From Gynuella sunshinyii YC6258 (GTDB taxonomy: Bacteria; Pseudomonadota; Gammaproteobacteria; Pseudomonadales; Natronospirillaceae), in assembly GCF_000940805.1 (NCBI RefSeq), contig NZ_CP007142.1:6362593-6426592 (forward strand): 64,000 nucleotides of DNA, written 5' to 3'. A program made the translations under genes and the position numbers. The notes below the pieces were generated by a model. It was not told the DNA's origin and made no database searches. It saw only the letters and a program-made list of their open reading frames with translations. Below are positions 37,817 to 47,350 of this stretch, in pieces. Position 1 is the first letter of the stretch; the number at the start of each line of letters is the position of its first letter.

Positions 37817-37955
37817 ATCAGAGAACAATCCTTGGTATACACAGAGGCACCTATGCTACCAAAAACACAGGCTTTAAAATGATGACTTATTTCGCGGATT
37901 AGCGCGTGTATTTCTCATACACTGCATAAACTGCGAAGTTTATTTATCGTGAGCC

Positions 37956-38475
37956 GTTTACCAGTACTCTGCCTCGGCACATTATGTTAAGGAAAGGAAT
38001 ATCACATGGACAGTCGCATTAATGTCAGCACCTGGCTCAAACAAGGTCTGGCGTGTGGCATCGAAAATCAATCATGATCGCCACAATGACATTTACCGAA
38101 ATCACCCTCACCCTCGCCAGCGGCACCCAATTACCGGTGCAATACATGGAAGGCTGGGAAGATCTGAACCAGCCAACCCGACTGGAAATTAACTGTCCGA
38201 TCACCGAGCTGTATGAGGATACCGATGCATTGCTCGGCCAGGCCGTCACAGTCTCCATGCAGGCCGGCGATCACCAGCGTGTCTGGCAGCTGGTCATCGA
38301 CCGTATTCAATACCACAGCGACGGTGCCGGCGAGTACTGGCAATTCTACCTCTGCTCCAAACTGCTCTGGGGCAGACGCCTGCAACGCACCCGCTTATTT
38401 ATGGACCTCAACCGCGAACAGGTATTACGGCAATTGTTGCGCGAATGCGGTTATCAGGACTTCGAAGTGGAACTG
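37956..38475. repeat. 520-bp tandem repeat, unit A
   Basis: Starts GTTTACCAGTACTCTGCC and ends GAAGTGGAACTG. Unit B follows directly and appears identical. It contains the 23-codon ORF and the first 134 codons of a vgrG. Confidence 0.92.
38006..38077 (+). CDS. Small conserved ORF upstream of vgrG (copy 1 of 3)
   Basis: A 23-residue frame starting M-D-S-R-I-N-V-S-T-W has an AAGGAAAGGA ribosome site. Its TGA overlaps the ATG of the vgrG frame (ATGA at 38074-38077). The same unit precedes the other vgrG copies at 38526 and 49740. It may couple translation into vgrG or be the remnant of a lost gene. Confidence 0.4.
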   Translation: MDSRINVSTWLKQGLACGIENQS

Positions 38476-38712
38476 GTTTACCAGTACTCTGCCTCGGCAC
38501 ATTATGTTAAGGAAAGGAATATCACATGGACAGTCGCATTAATGTCAGCACCTGGCTCAAACAAGGTCTGGCGTGTGGCATCGAAAATCAATCATGATCG
38601 CCACAATGACATTTACCGAAATCACCCTCACCCTCGCCAGCGGCACCCAATTACCGGTGCAATACATGGAAGGCTGGGAAGATCTGAACCAGCCAACCCG
38701 ACTGGAAATTAA
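38074..38712 (+). pseudogene. Truncated vgrG start created by tandem duplication
   Basis: The first 134 codons equal the vgrG core N-terminus. The frame then runs across the repeat junction at 38475/38476 into out-of-frame copy sequence and stops at 38712. It cannot make a gp27 domain and is a by-product of the duplication. Confidence 0.85.
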
Positions 38713-38995
38713 CTGTCCGATCACCGAGCTGTATGAGGATACCGATGCATTGCTCGGCCAGGCCGTCACAGTCTCCATGCAGGCCGGCGATCACCAGCGT
38801 GTCTGGCAGCTGGTCATCGACCGTATTCAATACCACAGCGACGGTGCCGGCGAGTACTGGCAATTCTACCTCTGCTCCAAACTGCTCTGGGGCAGACGCC
38901 TGCAACGCACCCGCTTATTTATGGACCTCAACCGCGAACAGGTATTACGGCAATTGTTGCGCGAATGCGGTTATCAGGACTTCGAAGTGGAACTG
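38476..38995. repeat. 520-bp tandem repeat, unit B
   Basis: Second unit of the perfect tandem repeat. Its end continues into the rest of the vgrG pseudogene (GAACTG then GCCCTCGAC). Confidence 0.92.
38526..38597 (+). CDS. Small conserved ORF upstream of vgrG (copy 2 of 3)
   Basis: Identical to the ORF at 38006 as part of the tandem repeat; its TGA overlaps the vgrG ATG at 38594. Confidence 0.4.
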   Translation: MDSRINVSTWLKQGLACGIENQS

Positions 38996-41333
38996 GCCCT
39001 CGACCCGGTACCTGCACCCAAAGGGCCATACCTGCAAGCCCAGGAAGATAACCTGCAATGTTTCCACCGCCTGCTCGCCGAAGTGGGCGGCATTTACTGG
39101 CTCGAACACCATCCCGAGCGCAACCATGAAACTCTGGTCATCCGTAACAACCCTGGCATCAGCCCTTATCTCGAACAGGTCCAATGGGCGCAGGTGGTGT
39201 CCGGACTGGCACCCGATGCCCAGCTCAACCGCATCACCAAAGCCATGCGCCGGGTGACCGGACGCCGTCGTCGTTATGGCCATGCGGTCAAAGGCGACAC
39301 TCGCTCACTGAGCCGGGATGACGCCAACGTACAGGGTTTCGAACCGCCCCTGTCACGTTCCGAAGCCGAACAACGGGCCTTGTTCCAACAACAGGCCGAC
39401 GAACAGTTCGACTGGCAACTGGAACTGCACAGCTTTCAACCCCTGCTCGCCGTTGGCTATACCCTGGTACTCGATGCCTCGCAACTGCCCGTCGCCGAAA
39501 GTGGGGAATTCCGTCTTCATAAGGTCCGTCACCATGCCCGTACCGCTGGTAGCGGTTATGGCCTGCGCTATCACAACGAAGCCTGGGTCATTCGCCGGAC
39601 CACACCGGTCCGCCTGACCCTGGCGGAACAGGCCGACAAACCGTTGCTGTTTCCGGCCCGGATCGAGAGTCACCATGACTACGCCGAACTCAGTGCCGAC
39701 GGTCGTTACTACCTGCGTCCGGCTTTTGATCAGAGCGGCAAACCCATCGCCCAGGCCAGCCCGCTGCTGGAGCGTGTCAGTATTTACGCCAGCCCGGAGA
39801 CCGATGACGCACCTTCGGCCGGCTGGCATTTTCCTTTACTGGATCAAGTACCGTGCTGGTCAGCTGCCTGAACAACGATCCCGCCCGCATGGCCATTTTA
39901 GGCTTCATCCCCAACCGGCGGCAGATCGGACCAGTGACCAGCGACAACGCCAGCCAGTCCCGGATTGTCACGCCGAGTCAGAACGAACTGCTGTTCGACG
40001 ATGATCCCTATGTCAACCGCATCGCCCTGTTCACCTTCGACGGTCAAAACCAGTGCGAACTGTGCGCCCAGAACGAAGCCGCCTTCGCCGGCATCCTCAG
40101 CCAATACGGCAGCCTGCGCCTGACCGCCGGCACCCGGTTACTGATCAACACAGGTGAACACCTCAACGAACGCATCGGCCAGCACCGCGCTATACAGGTC
40201 ACACAAAACAGCGAACTGCGCACCGAACAAGGCGCCATTCGTCATCAGGCTGCGACCGAAATAAACCTCAGCGCACAACAGAACATCTACCACAACAGCG
40301 AGGGTGACTACAGCCTCCAGGCCGCCGATGGCGATATCCAGATCACCGTCGGCGACGGCTTCAACACCGAAGTCAGCGGCGGCGACATGCAGGTTAAAGT
40401 CGCCGCCAACGCCACCCATCAGATCAATGGCACCATCGACCTGAGCAGCCAGGGCGGCAACATCATCATCACCGACGGCACCGGCGGCATACAACTCGAC
40501 GCCGCCGGCAACCCAAACTCTGGGGCAAAAAAATCACCCTCAACGGCCAGAGCGGCACCCAGCTGAATGGCGACATCAGCTATGAAACCGGTGGCGGGAA
40601 TGAGCCGGAGAGTGTGGCGGCGGTGGAGCAACTAGATATCCCGGATACAGAAGAACTTGATTTATTGCCCTTTATGGCCAATCAATCATTATGGCTCGAA
40701 GTAGTACTGATCAACGATCAGCAAGAAGCAATAGCCAACTCTGAATATCTGATCACAGCACCTGATGGTACCGAATACCGTGGCTGTACCGATAGTAACG
40801 GTATTGCTCGCATTGAGGGTTTAAGTCATCTATCGGGCTATCACATATCGTTTCCTACCTTACCAATACCGTCACGTCTTTCGTCCGGTCAATCTACCAA
40901 ACCGCCAGTTACAGCTGTTATCAATCTGTTATTGAGAGATTCTGACGGCCAGGCAATGGCGAATGTTCGCGTGTCTTTGACCGTCGGTGAAGACACTCTG
41001 GAAACTTTTACAGAGGCTGATGGCCGATTGCGGATGAGTTTAAACAATCCGAGCACTGAAGAAGGCCAACTGGATGTTTTTCTAGACACAGACAGTGAGA
41101 AACCATCCCATTCTTTCCAACTGCAGCTACAACGGTTAGACAGCATCGATTCTATCTCTGGCATACAAGCCCGTTGCAATAACCTGGGTTTTGATTGTGG
41201 CGAAATAAACGGGGAACTGAACAACAAAACCCAGGCCGCCATCAAAGCGTTTCAGGCAACTTACGGATTAACGGAAGATGGAGAACCCGGTCCGCTGACC
41301 AAGAAAAAATTGCATAAAGTATATGGAGGTTAA
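38594..41333 (+). pseudogene. Frameshifted vgrG with peptidoglycan-binding tail (second copy of the repeated type)
   Basis: The core is nearly identical to 31469-33493 but has a one-base deletion near 39846 (CAAG instead of CAAAG). This stops the first frame at 39871 inside the OB fold. A second deletion near 40514 (AACCC instead of AACCTC) breaks the needle. The frames are 38594-39871, about 39853-40566 and about 40515-41333. Beyond the common GAG codon at 40626 lies a unique tail of about 234 residues. It has two transthyretin-like beta segments and a C-terminal peptidoglycan-binding repeat (Q-A-A-I-K-A-F-Q, then Y-G-L-T-E-D-G). A GTG at 39853 could restart translation, but half an OB fold would be lost. 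The cargo gene follows at 41339. Confidence 0.85.
38606..40628 (+). repeat. Repeated vgrG core, copy 2
   Basis: Near-identical to 31469-33493, minus two single bases. Sequence identity stops exactly after the GAG at 40626-40628. Confidence 0.9.
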
Positions 41334-41338
41334 ATCGT

Positions 41339-42253
41339 ATGGTAGACATCAATACCACACCTGCCGAGCTTGAAGAAGGCCTCAAAGTCAAAGCCGGTGT
41401 CAGAACTACCATCACTGTTAGCGCCAGAGAACTGTGTCTCCTGGTTGGCGCTGAAAATTATTACAACTCTTACGCACTGAAAATGATGTTTTTCGCTCCT
41501 GCGGTGAGAGATATACGCAGAGCCAGAGATGAGTACGATCACTTTCGGTTGATCTACTTTAACCATGGTTATAACAACGAGGAAATCAAACAGGTCCAGA
41601 CCAGTCTGAAAGATATTGATGTTACTATGGTGGCAGTCACTAATATTGACGAGATGTTAACTGAACTGAATCAAAAAAGTCCGGTTTGTAAAATCCAACG
41701 ATTAAATATTTATGCTCACGGAATACCACTTGAAATCAGTTTTAACTATCACAGTGACAGTGAAGAAAAATGCAGTTTGTCAATGCAGCATATTTCTAAG
41801 ATTGATAAAACCATTTTCTGTGCAGATGCTGTGATATGGTCTTATGCCTGCAGAACTGGTAATGGAGCCAAAGGTCTTTGGAATGAGGTTTCACAAGAGT
41901 TCACTTATCCAGGAACAACAGCTGATGACAGTGCAGACATAGAAAAAAGTCTGGCACAAGCAATGGCCAATCAAACTGATCGACCCGTTTACGCATGGTT
42001 AACTCGAACGTTATATGAATATATCTGGGATGACCAGGGTGACCAATCATATCGAAAAACATTTATTGATATCCCTCATCCAGGCACGGATGGAGGGTGG
42101 AAAAGGGAGCTAAAGGATTTGATTCCTTTTTCTGAAGAAGACGATAAGGATGATTTAGTTCTGTGGAACAAACAAGGCGCAAAAAGAGGCGTTGTTGGTG
42201 GCAATACACCTCACGGCCTTTCTAATTCACCACATAAATTTACTAAGAAATAA
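41339..42253 (+). CDS. Candidate T6SS effector with clan CD (caspase-like) protease motifs
   Basis: This 304-residue protein has no close family that I recognise. Its central part alternates beta-strands and helices (F-R-L-I-Y-F-N, V-T-M-V-A-V-T, R-L-N-I-Y-A-H-G, D-A-V-I-W-S-Y-A-C-R-T-G). The pair His127-Gly128 at the end of one strand and Ala170-Cys171 at the end of the next, 44 residues apart, is the layout of clan CD cysteine peptidases (caspases, legumain, clostripain). The C-terminal 60 residues are polar. It lies directly after the frameshifted vgrG tail and before two small membrane proteins, so an effector with immunity partners is the natural reading. Protease activity is inference only. 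Confidence 0.5.
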   Translation: MVDINTTPAELEEGLKVKAGVRTTITVSARELCLLVGAENYYNSYALKMMFFAPAVRDIRRARDEYDHFRLIYFNHGYNNEEIKQVQTSLKDIDVTMVAVTNIDEMLTELNQKSPVCKIQRLNIYAHGIPLEISFNYHSDSEEKCSLSMQHISKIDKTIFCADAVIWSYACRTGNGAKGLWNEVSQEFTYPGTTADDSADIEKSLAQAMANQTDRPVYAWLTRTLYEYIWDDQGDQSYRKTFIDIPHPGTDGGWKRELKDLIPFSEEDDKDDLVLWNKQGAKRGVVGGNTPHGLSNSPHKFTKK

Positions 42254-42254
42254 T

Positions 42255-42674
42255 ATGTTAGCTAAAAAATTCAGAATAATTATCCCTGTATTATTTGGAA
42301 CTTTACTTTGGTGTTCAGGATACTTTTTAACTACCGACGTGTCAGGTACAGATAACTTCAGTTTATATTCTGTATTTGGCTTTAAAGGTCTGCTCTGGTT
42401 TATGTTTTTTCCTTTACTAACGCTGATTCTTATTGTTTTGAAGGCAAAAAGAATCCCTCTGATGATATCTTATGCCACGCTATTTCTCGCAGTTCTATCG
42501 GCAGTTCTGTTTCTCGGATATGAAGACAAAACAGGGAATTTTTTTGAGTTTAGAGATTTAAGAAAACTATATTGTGCTATAGGTTGGTATTCGATTGTGC
42601 TTGGCAGTTTTGCTATCGCTTTTGGCGCCAAAAAGAATGCAATGGGTACGAATATTCCAAAAAAATTTAATTAA
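42255..42674 (+). CDS. Small four-helix membrane protein (candidate immunity)
   Basis: From the ATG at 42255, one base after the stop of the upstream gene, the protein has 139 residues with about four hydrophobic helices. The frame is open upstream to 42192, but that part overlaps the preceding gene. It shares spacing and a Y-E-D-K-T-G-x-F-F-E-F-R-D-L-like loop with the next gene (D-E-K-A-G-E-Y-W-I-L-R-H), pointing to distant paralogy. The position behind the candidate effector suggests a membrane immunity protein. DNA here is clearly more AT-rich than the vgrG core. Confidence 0.6.
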   Translation: MLAKKFRIIIPVLFGTLLWCSGYFLTTDVSGTDNFSLYSVFGFKGLLWFMFFPLLTLILIVLKAKRIPLMISYATLFLAVLSAVLFLGYEDKTGNFFEFRDLRKLYCAIGWYSIVLGSFAIAFGAKKNAMGTNIPKKFN

Positions 42675-42701
42675 CTATGAGCTAAGGAGTAGTACAAGTT
42701 G

Positions 42702-43136
42702 ATGACAACCAAAACGATCCTGGCAGCGGTCGGAATAATCTTCTGGTTGATGGGATATTGTATTCCAGCTGATTCCGGGCACACATCTACAGACAATGTT
42801 TTGAACGCATTTTGCGGGTTAGGATTACTAATCGATCTGAGTCCATATGTTTTGGTATCTGGATTAAATAACATCAAAGCTACCACATCTGCACTTACCG
42901 TATCCATAACTCTGTTTATTCTCGTATCTTGTTTATTTATCTGTGCATTGATCATCGGCTGCGATGACGAAAAAGCGGGTGAATATTGGATACTGAGACA
43001 TATTTATCAACTCCAACAAGAAACCGGCTGGCTATTTCTTTTTTTAGGAAGCGCACTATTAATTGTTACTGTGAAACAGAATCAATCTCGAAACAATCAC
43101 CAAAAACTCAAATGGCTGATGCTCACAATCAACTAA
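42702..43136 (+). CDS. Small four-helix membrane protein, paralog of 61961-62380
   Basis: A 144-residue membrane protein starting M-T-T-K-T-I-L (a TTG codon at 42699 is an alternative start, closer to the AAGGAG site). Four hydrophobic helices surround a polar loop E-Y-W-I-L-R-H. A close relative lies 19 kb away at 61961. Candidate immunity protein for the effector at 41339, or for the downstream VasX-like protein. Confidence 0.6.
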   Translation: MTTKTILAAVGIIFWLMGYCIPADSGHTSTDNVLNAFCGLGLLIDLSPYVLVSGLNNIKATTSALTVSITLFILVSCLFICALIIGCDDEKAGEYWILRHIYQLQQETGWLFLFLGSALLIVTVKQNQSRNNHQKLKWLMLTIN

Positions 43137-43192
43137 ATAATAGTAAGTACTTTCGGGCCACACTAAGAAACTAAAAAGGAAATTATCTCACC

Positions 43193-46100
43193 ATGACCAG
43201 TGGAACTACCATACCTACACCCAAGCCCACTCCCATCGCCCTGAACCAGAAAAACACCCTGGTCATCGATACAATTGTTCGGCCGATCTACCCCGTTCGT
43301 TATGCCTACGCCAATTTTTTTGAAGAAGAACTGCTCGATCCGGCCCGCCCACCAGCATTATCGACACTGATGGGTCAAACAGACCTTCGTGCCACTCAAG
43401 GCTACGTCGCCCGGTTACTACGTCCAGGCTGGATTTATATCAAAGAAGAGACAGGCGGTAGCAACTTCCACATTTTCCGCTACAAACACCTCATCAAGCC
43501 GGATGGAACCATACAGGAACAGTTTCACAAGTATCTGTTCAGCAACCTAACCAATGCTCGTGGGGGTCTGACGCCGGAAAAATCCGGTGGCCAAATTCGT
43601 AGCTATCCATTCGCGTTTGTTCGCAAAGACGTATCCGAAATCAGCATCGTTTACTGCGAAGAACCCCTAAGCGATCAGGTGATAGACGACCTTAATGGTC
43701 ATGCTCAAAAGCGCAAAGCGTTTATGCAGCGGGTTAAGTTGCAAAGTAACGACGAGGTAACCGTCGAAGCCACAGTTGAAAATCTAAAGGCCTTGGTGGA
43801 AGACTATCGCGAACAACAGAACCGGCTATTGAGAATTCATGAACAAGACGACAATCCGGATATTGAAGAACTTGATAAACTTGGCCTGGATATCCTGACG
43901 ACACAGTCCAGTTATGAAATGGACGCCAACCAGATTGCGCAAGAGTTACAACGCAAAACCCAATATGGTGAAGTGGCACGAATTGTCGGGTTATATGACC
44001 CAGTGGGGATACAGAAGGATATTGCTGAAATTCTAACCAAACTGACATTGTGGGAAAAATATTATTCATCCAGTAACCTATATCCATATACCATTGGCTC
44101 GATCGTTCAGCAACTGAAAGAAAGTGATAACTCAAAAATAAAAGACCTCGTTGAAGACAACATTGATCTGCAGGAGCACGAGCGATACTGGAACAATCTG
44201 GAGAACAAGCACAAGTTATTTGAAGAGCGCAAGAGCCAATTTGCACAGGTATATCAGACTTTTATGAATGACCCTGTTTTGACCGGACATATAGGATCCC
44301 TTGATACCTATTTTAAGCATGCGTTTTGCGAACCACAGAGCAGCCATCAGGCTAATGAGGAACTGCAAAAGTTCTGCTCTCTGGTTGATGGTATATTTAA
44401 TGGAGTACTGGCCAGTGAGCAAGGCAGAGGTGTCATAAGAACGCTGCACCATGATTTTGAAAATGATCAGAACTCTTGGTGGGCTATCTTTAAAATTGCA
44501 TTTATTAAACTAACCACAACACCACAAACGGGTGTTAATTGGGCTGTGACAACAAGCAAAGCATTGGATGTATCTCTAGGGAAATTGGGTACTTGGTGGG
44601 GTGAAGCGTATTCGTGGGCGGAATATGAGACTAAGTTAGCGCAACGAAACTCTCATAAAAGCATAGCATTAGTCGATACATGGATTGTTGAAAAATTCAT
44701 ACCTAAAATGTTTGATGTATTTGGACTGACGGTTTCTACTGATAAGAAAGTCATTCTGACCAGTGAAGAACTGGGTAAAGTACTGGCCAAAGCGATAGCA
44801 AAAAGCATTCAGAATCAAGGCAAGCAAACACTCTCAAGCATTAAGAATGCAGAGGCAAAACAAAAAATTGGTCAGAAGCTGTTTGACTGGGGACAACGTA
44901 CCATGAAAGAGAGTGTCCCCAAGCACTGGGAACTTTCGAAAGTGGAAGTAAGACGCGCCAGTACCGGACGCTATCAATTTGCTGTAGCACAAAGTACGAC
45001 AGAATTGATTGGTGTATTGATTGATAGCAGTTTTGCTGGCTTATCTGCTTTTTTTAACGTTAAAACAATGCATGATTTATCGCATCAAGGTACCTACTCC
45101 CGCAGCAACCCACTCAAAAGCGGCAGTAGTTTTCACGATCTAACCCAATTCACTAGTGCTCTGGCTTCTTTAACAACGGATGCCATTACGATTTCGGGGA
45201 CGGTGGCTAATATTGCAGTTAAGTCTGTTCCCAATAAAGCGCTTCCTTATCTGGCACAAAAGTTGGCACCTAAATTAGTGTCGCTTTCTGAACGTTTGGG
45301 ACTATTGTTAGCACCCAAATTGATTTCAGGTCTCGTGGCAGTCGCTAACTTGGCTGCTGCTGTCGATGCTTTTTGGAACGCGACTATCAGTTTTAGACAA
45401 GGGAATTATGGCGAAATGACCGGTCATATTATGATCGGCACAGCATCCGCCGTATTGTTCGGGCTCTCCGCCTATTCGATGGCTGTCGGAGGAGCTGCAG
45501 CAGTGGAAACATTGGGTATCGGGTTAGTCATTGGTACCGTGGTCGCACTATTACTGTTAATTGCAGGAGCTATTACTGTCTTTATCTTTGGAAAAAGCGA
45601 TTTTGAGCTTCTTCTGGAAAATTGCTTCTGGGGCAGTGGACAAAAATATTTGTTTTGGGTTGATGAGGAAGATCGTCCAAATATAATTCGGAGAATACAA
45701 ACTGCCTCAAAAATGCCTACTGATCAGAAAGTTCAAACGAGTTATCAACTAGAACTCCAGGAATTTATGAATTACTTCTATCAACCACAAATGGAAATGA
45801 GTGATGATGCCGGCATCCGGACTGGCAAAGGAGAACCGCGTACCTATCACTACACCTTTAAACTCCCTGGTTTCGTATCAGGGGTCTCTGACATCAATTA
45901 TCAGATCTATACCTATGAAATGGAGATTAGTGGAACTGCTTCCTACTGGGGAGGTGGCATTCAATGGAAATGGATGAGTAATCCAGAATTAACAGAAGCA
46001 CTTCAGCAAGCCATACGAACCGCCGTATTCAGAGAGCAAGAGAACTCGACAAATATTGAACTGGAATTCACCGCAACCAAGCGAGTTCAGATACAGTGGT

Positions 46101-46204
46101 CCTATCAACCCCAGCCAGGCATTGTGACACCCAGACGGTATTTGACAGAAAACGGCCTGGTTAGCATCCCGATTATCGGTATGATCGATGAGGATGCCAG
46201 ATAA
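43193..46204 (+). CDS. VasX-like T6SS effector with membrane-inserting C-terminal region
   Basis: The N-terminal about 170 residues resemble the VasX N-terminal domain: Y-P-V-R-Y-A-Y-A near residue 35, G-Y-V-A-R-L-L-R-P-G-W-I-Y near 70-85, then an F-R-Y strand. Residues 180-600 are mainly helical. Three or four strongly hydrophobic helices lie around 700-805 (for example V-A-N-L-A-A-A-V, I-G-T-V-V-A-L-L-L-L-I-A-G), followed by a soluble tail of about 200 residues. VasX-family toxins permeabilise target inner membranes, so a pore-forming role is likely. The next gene begins at the stop (TAATG overlap) and three paralogous membrane proteins follow, fitting effector and immunity. Length (1003) is close to VasX (about 1085). 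Confidence 0.72.
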   Translation: MTSGTTIPTPKPTPIALNQKNTLVIDTIVRPIYPVRYAYANFFEEELLDPARPPALSTLMGQTDLRATQGYVARLLRPGWIYIKEETGGSNFHIFRYKHLIKPDGTIQEQFHKYLFSNLTNARGGLTPEKSGGQIRSYPFAFVRKDVSEISIVYCEEPLSDQVIDDLNGHAQKRKAFMQRVKLQSNDEVTVEATVENLKALVEDYREQQNRLLRIHEQDDNPDIEELDKLGLDILTTQSSYEMDANQIAQELQRKTQYGEVARIVGLYDPVGIQKDIAEILTKLTLWEKYYSSSNLYPYTIGSIVQQLKESDNSKIKDLVEDNIDLQEHERYWNNLENKHKLFEERKSQFAQVYQTFMNDPVLTGHIGSLDTYFKHAFCEPQSSHQANEELQKFCSLVDGIFNGVLASEQGRGVIRTLHHDFENDQNSWWAIFKIAFIKLTTTPQTGVNWAVTTSKALDVSLGKLGTWWGEAYSWAEYETKLAQRNSHKSIALVDTWIVEKFIPKMFDVFGLTVSTDKKVILTSEELGKVLAKAIAKSIQNQGKQTLSSIKNAEAKQKIGQKLFDWGQRTMKESVPKHWELSKVEVRRASTGRYQFAVAQSTTELIGVLIDSSFAGLSAFFNVKTMHDLSHQGTYSRSNPLKSGSSFHDLTQFTSALASLTTDAITISGTVANIAVKSVPNKALPYLAQKLAPKLVSLSERLGLLLAPKLISGLVAVANLAAAVDAFWNATISFRQGNYGEMTGHIMIGTASAVLFGLSAYSMAVGGAAAVETLGIGLVIGTVVALLLLIAGAITVFIFGKSDFELLLENCFWGSGQKYLFWVDEEDRPNIIRRIQTASKMPTDQKVQTSYQLELQEFMNYFYQPQMEMSDDAGIRTGKGEPRTYHYTFKLPGFVSGVSDINYQIYTYEMEISGTASYWGGGIQWKWMSNPELTEALQQAIRTAVFREQENSTNIELEFTATKRVQIQWSYQPQPGIVTPRRYLTENGLVSIPIIGMIDEDAR

Positions 46205-47235
46205 TGATTAAACTACTCATCAAGCCACAACTAAATGTCCAGTTATTCAAACTGAAATACCAGCAAACAGAACTGCAAACCAAGGATATACAGACGCAGA
46301 CAAAACCGCCGTATCCGGTTGGAAAGGTCAATAGCAACAGATTGGGAATACGAACTTCTTTTGGCAACCTGAGGTTTATGTTTTTATTACCTTGGTTAGT
46401 GGGAATCTGTTTAACATTATATTGGCAGGTAAATGATTTCTATGAAGGTTGGAAGCTTAAGGAAAGAACTATCGTAAGACTCATAGAGAAAAGTAAAGAG
46501 AAATACGGTGAGGACTATTTTGAAAGATTAAAGAATAGATACACAGACCTTACTCCCAATGAGAATATTTATGATAATCTTCAAAGAGAAATCGAGAAAG
46601 CTGACCTGAGAGATTATTACCGAATAGACAATGGCAAAATGCCATTTCAATCATATGTACAGTATCACTATTACGAGGCATACGCTGCTGACCGTACCCG
46701 CAAAACAGATATTGTCTTGGGGACTATTTACACCATTATAATCCCTGCGTTAATGATCTCTATCCTTAGCTTTCGTCGACGTGCGCCGTTATTTTTTGAT
46801 CACCAAAACCGTCTGATTTATACATGGCGAAAAGGTAAAGTCTGGGCACAATACTATGACGAACTGATCTATTACACGAGCACCATTTCATTGGACATGA
46901 TCCTGTATGGTTTCGATAAACATAATACATTCAAACTGAACCCTTTTGTGATTACCCCTTCAGGCAATCCTTTCTTTAACAGCTCTGCTCAATACCAGAA
47001 AATCCTCCACTATGTGGTTCAATTCATGTCATCTGGGCGCAATGCCGTTGCTGAAAAGGACTGGGAAGGCCGTAAAGGCTGGTATTTATTTGACGACAGA
47101 AAACCGAATGATTTTGATGAACAATTACAGACTGTGTTGCAATACCTCAAAAACGAAAAAATTAATGAACAAGCTGAGGCTTTGGCAAAGGAGTGGGGGT
47201 ATTTGAAAACTGGTTCATCCAATAGTGCGTTCTAA
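46204..47235 (+). CDS. Membrane protein, candidate immunity to VasX-like effector (paralog 1)
   Basis: This 343-residue protein has two hydrophobic helices (about 56-75 and 175-200) separated by a charged domain of about 100 residues. A cytosolic part follows with F-F-D-H-Q-N-R-L-I-Y-T-W and the end F-D-E-Q-L-Q. The ATG overlaps the effector stop by one base (TAATG), the typical link between a toxin and its immunity gene. Two paralogs follow in tandem. The function is inferred from position only; I do not recognise the family. Confidence 0.6.
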   Translation: MIKLLIKPQLNVQLFKLKYQQTELQTKDIQTQTKPPYPVGKVNSNRLGIRTSFGNLRFMFLLPWLVGICLTLYWQVNDFYEGWKLKERTIVRLIEKSKEKYGEDYFERLKNRYTDLTPNENIYDNLQREIEKADLRDYYRIDNGKMPFQSYVQYHYYEAYAADRTRKTDIVLGTIYTIIIPALMISILSFRRRAPLFFDHQNRLIYTWRKGKVWAQYYDELIYYTSTISLDMILYGFDKHNTFKLNPFVITPSGNPFFNSSAQYQKILHYVVQFMSSGRNAVAEKDWEGRKGWYLFDDRKPNDFDEQLQTVLQYLKNEKINEQAEALAKEWGYLKTGSSNSAF

Positions 47236-47350
47236 TAAGCACGAAGACATCATTGACGTCGTCTCCAGCTCACATCTGCGATGTTGTAATGTCGCGCTGG
47301 TATCTTCCTGACACAAAGTCGGTGATGGACATAGTCAATGAAAGTGCAAA

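Larger units (their letters stand above)
37683..38475. repeat. Left part of segmental duplication (copy near 37.7 kb)
   Basis: Colinear with 49417-50209 without gaps (offset 11,734). It covers the start of the FGE-type gene, the divergent promoter region, the 23-codon ORF and the first part of a vgrG. Confidence 0.88.

Noticed and set aside
37956..38995. CRISPR-like array
   Set aside because: There are only two 520-bp units without spacers; it is a simple tandem duplication of coding sequence.
39846..39871. Programmed -1 frameshift in vgrG
   Set aside because: No slippery heptamer or downstream structure is visible, and the intact copy at 31469 has the extra base.
39853..40566. Independent gene starting M-L-V-S-C-L
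   Set aside because: It is the out-of-frame continuation of the vgrG core after a one-base deletion, starting inside the OB fold without a ribosome site.
40614..41333. Independent gene for a peptidoglycan-binding protein
   Set aside because: Its first codons (A-A-V-E) are the end of the vgrG core; it is the C-terminal tail of the frameshifted vgrG.
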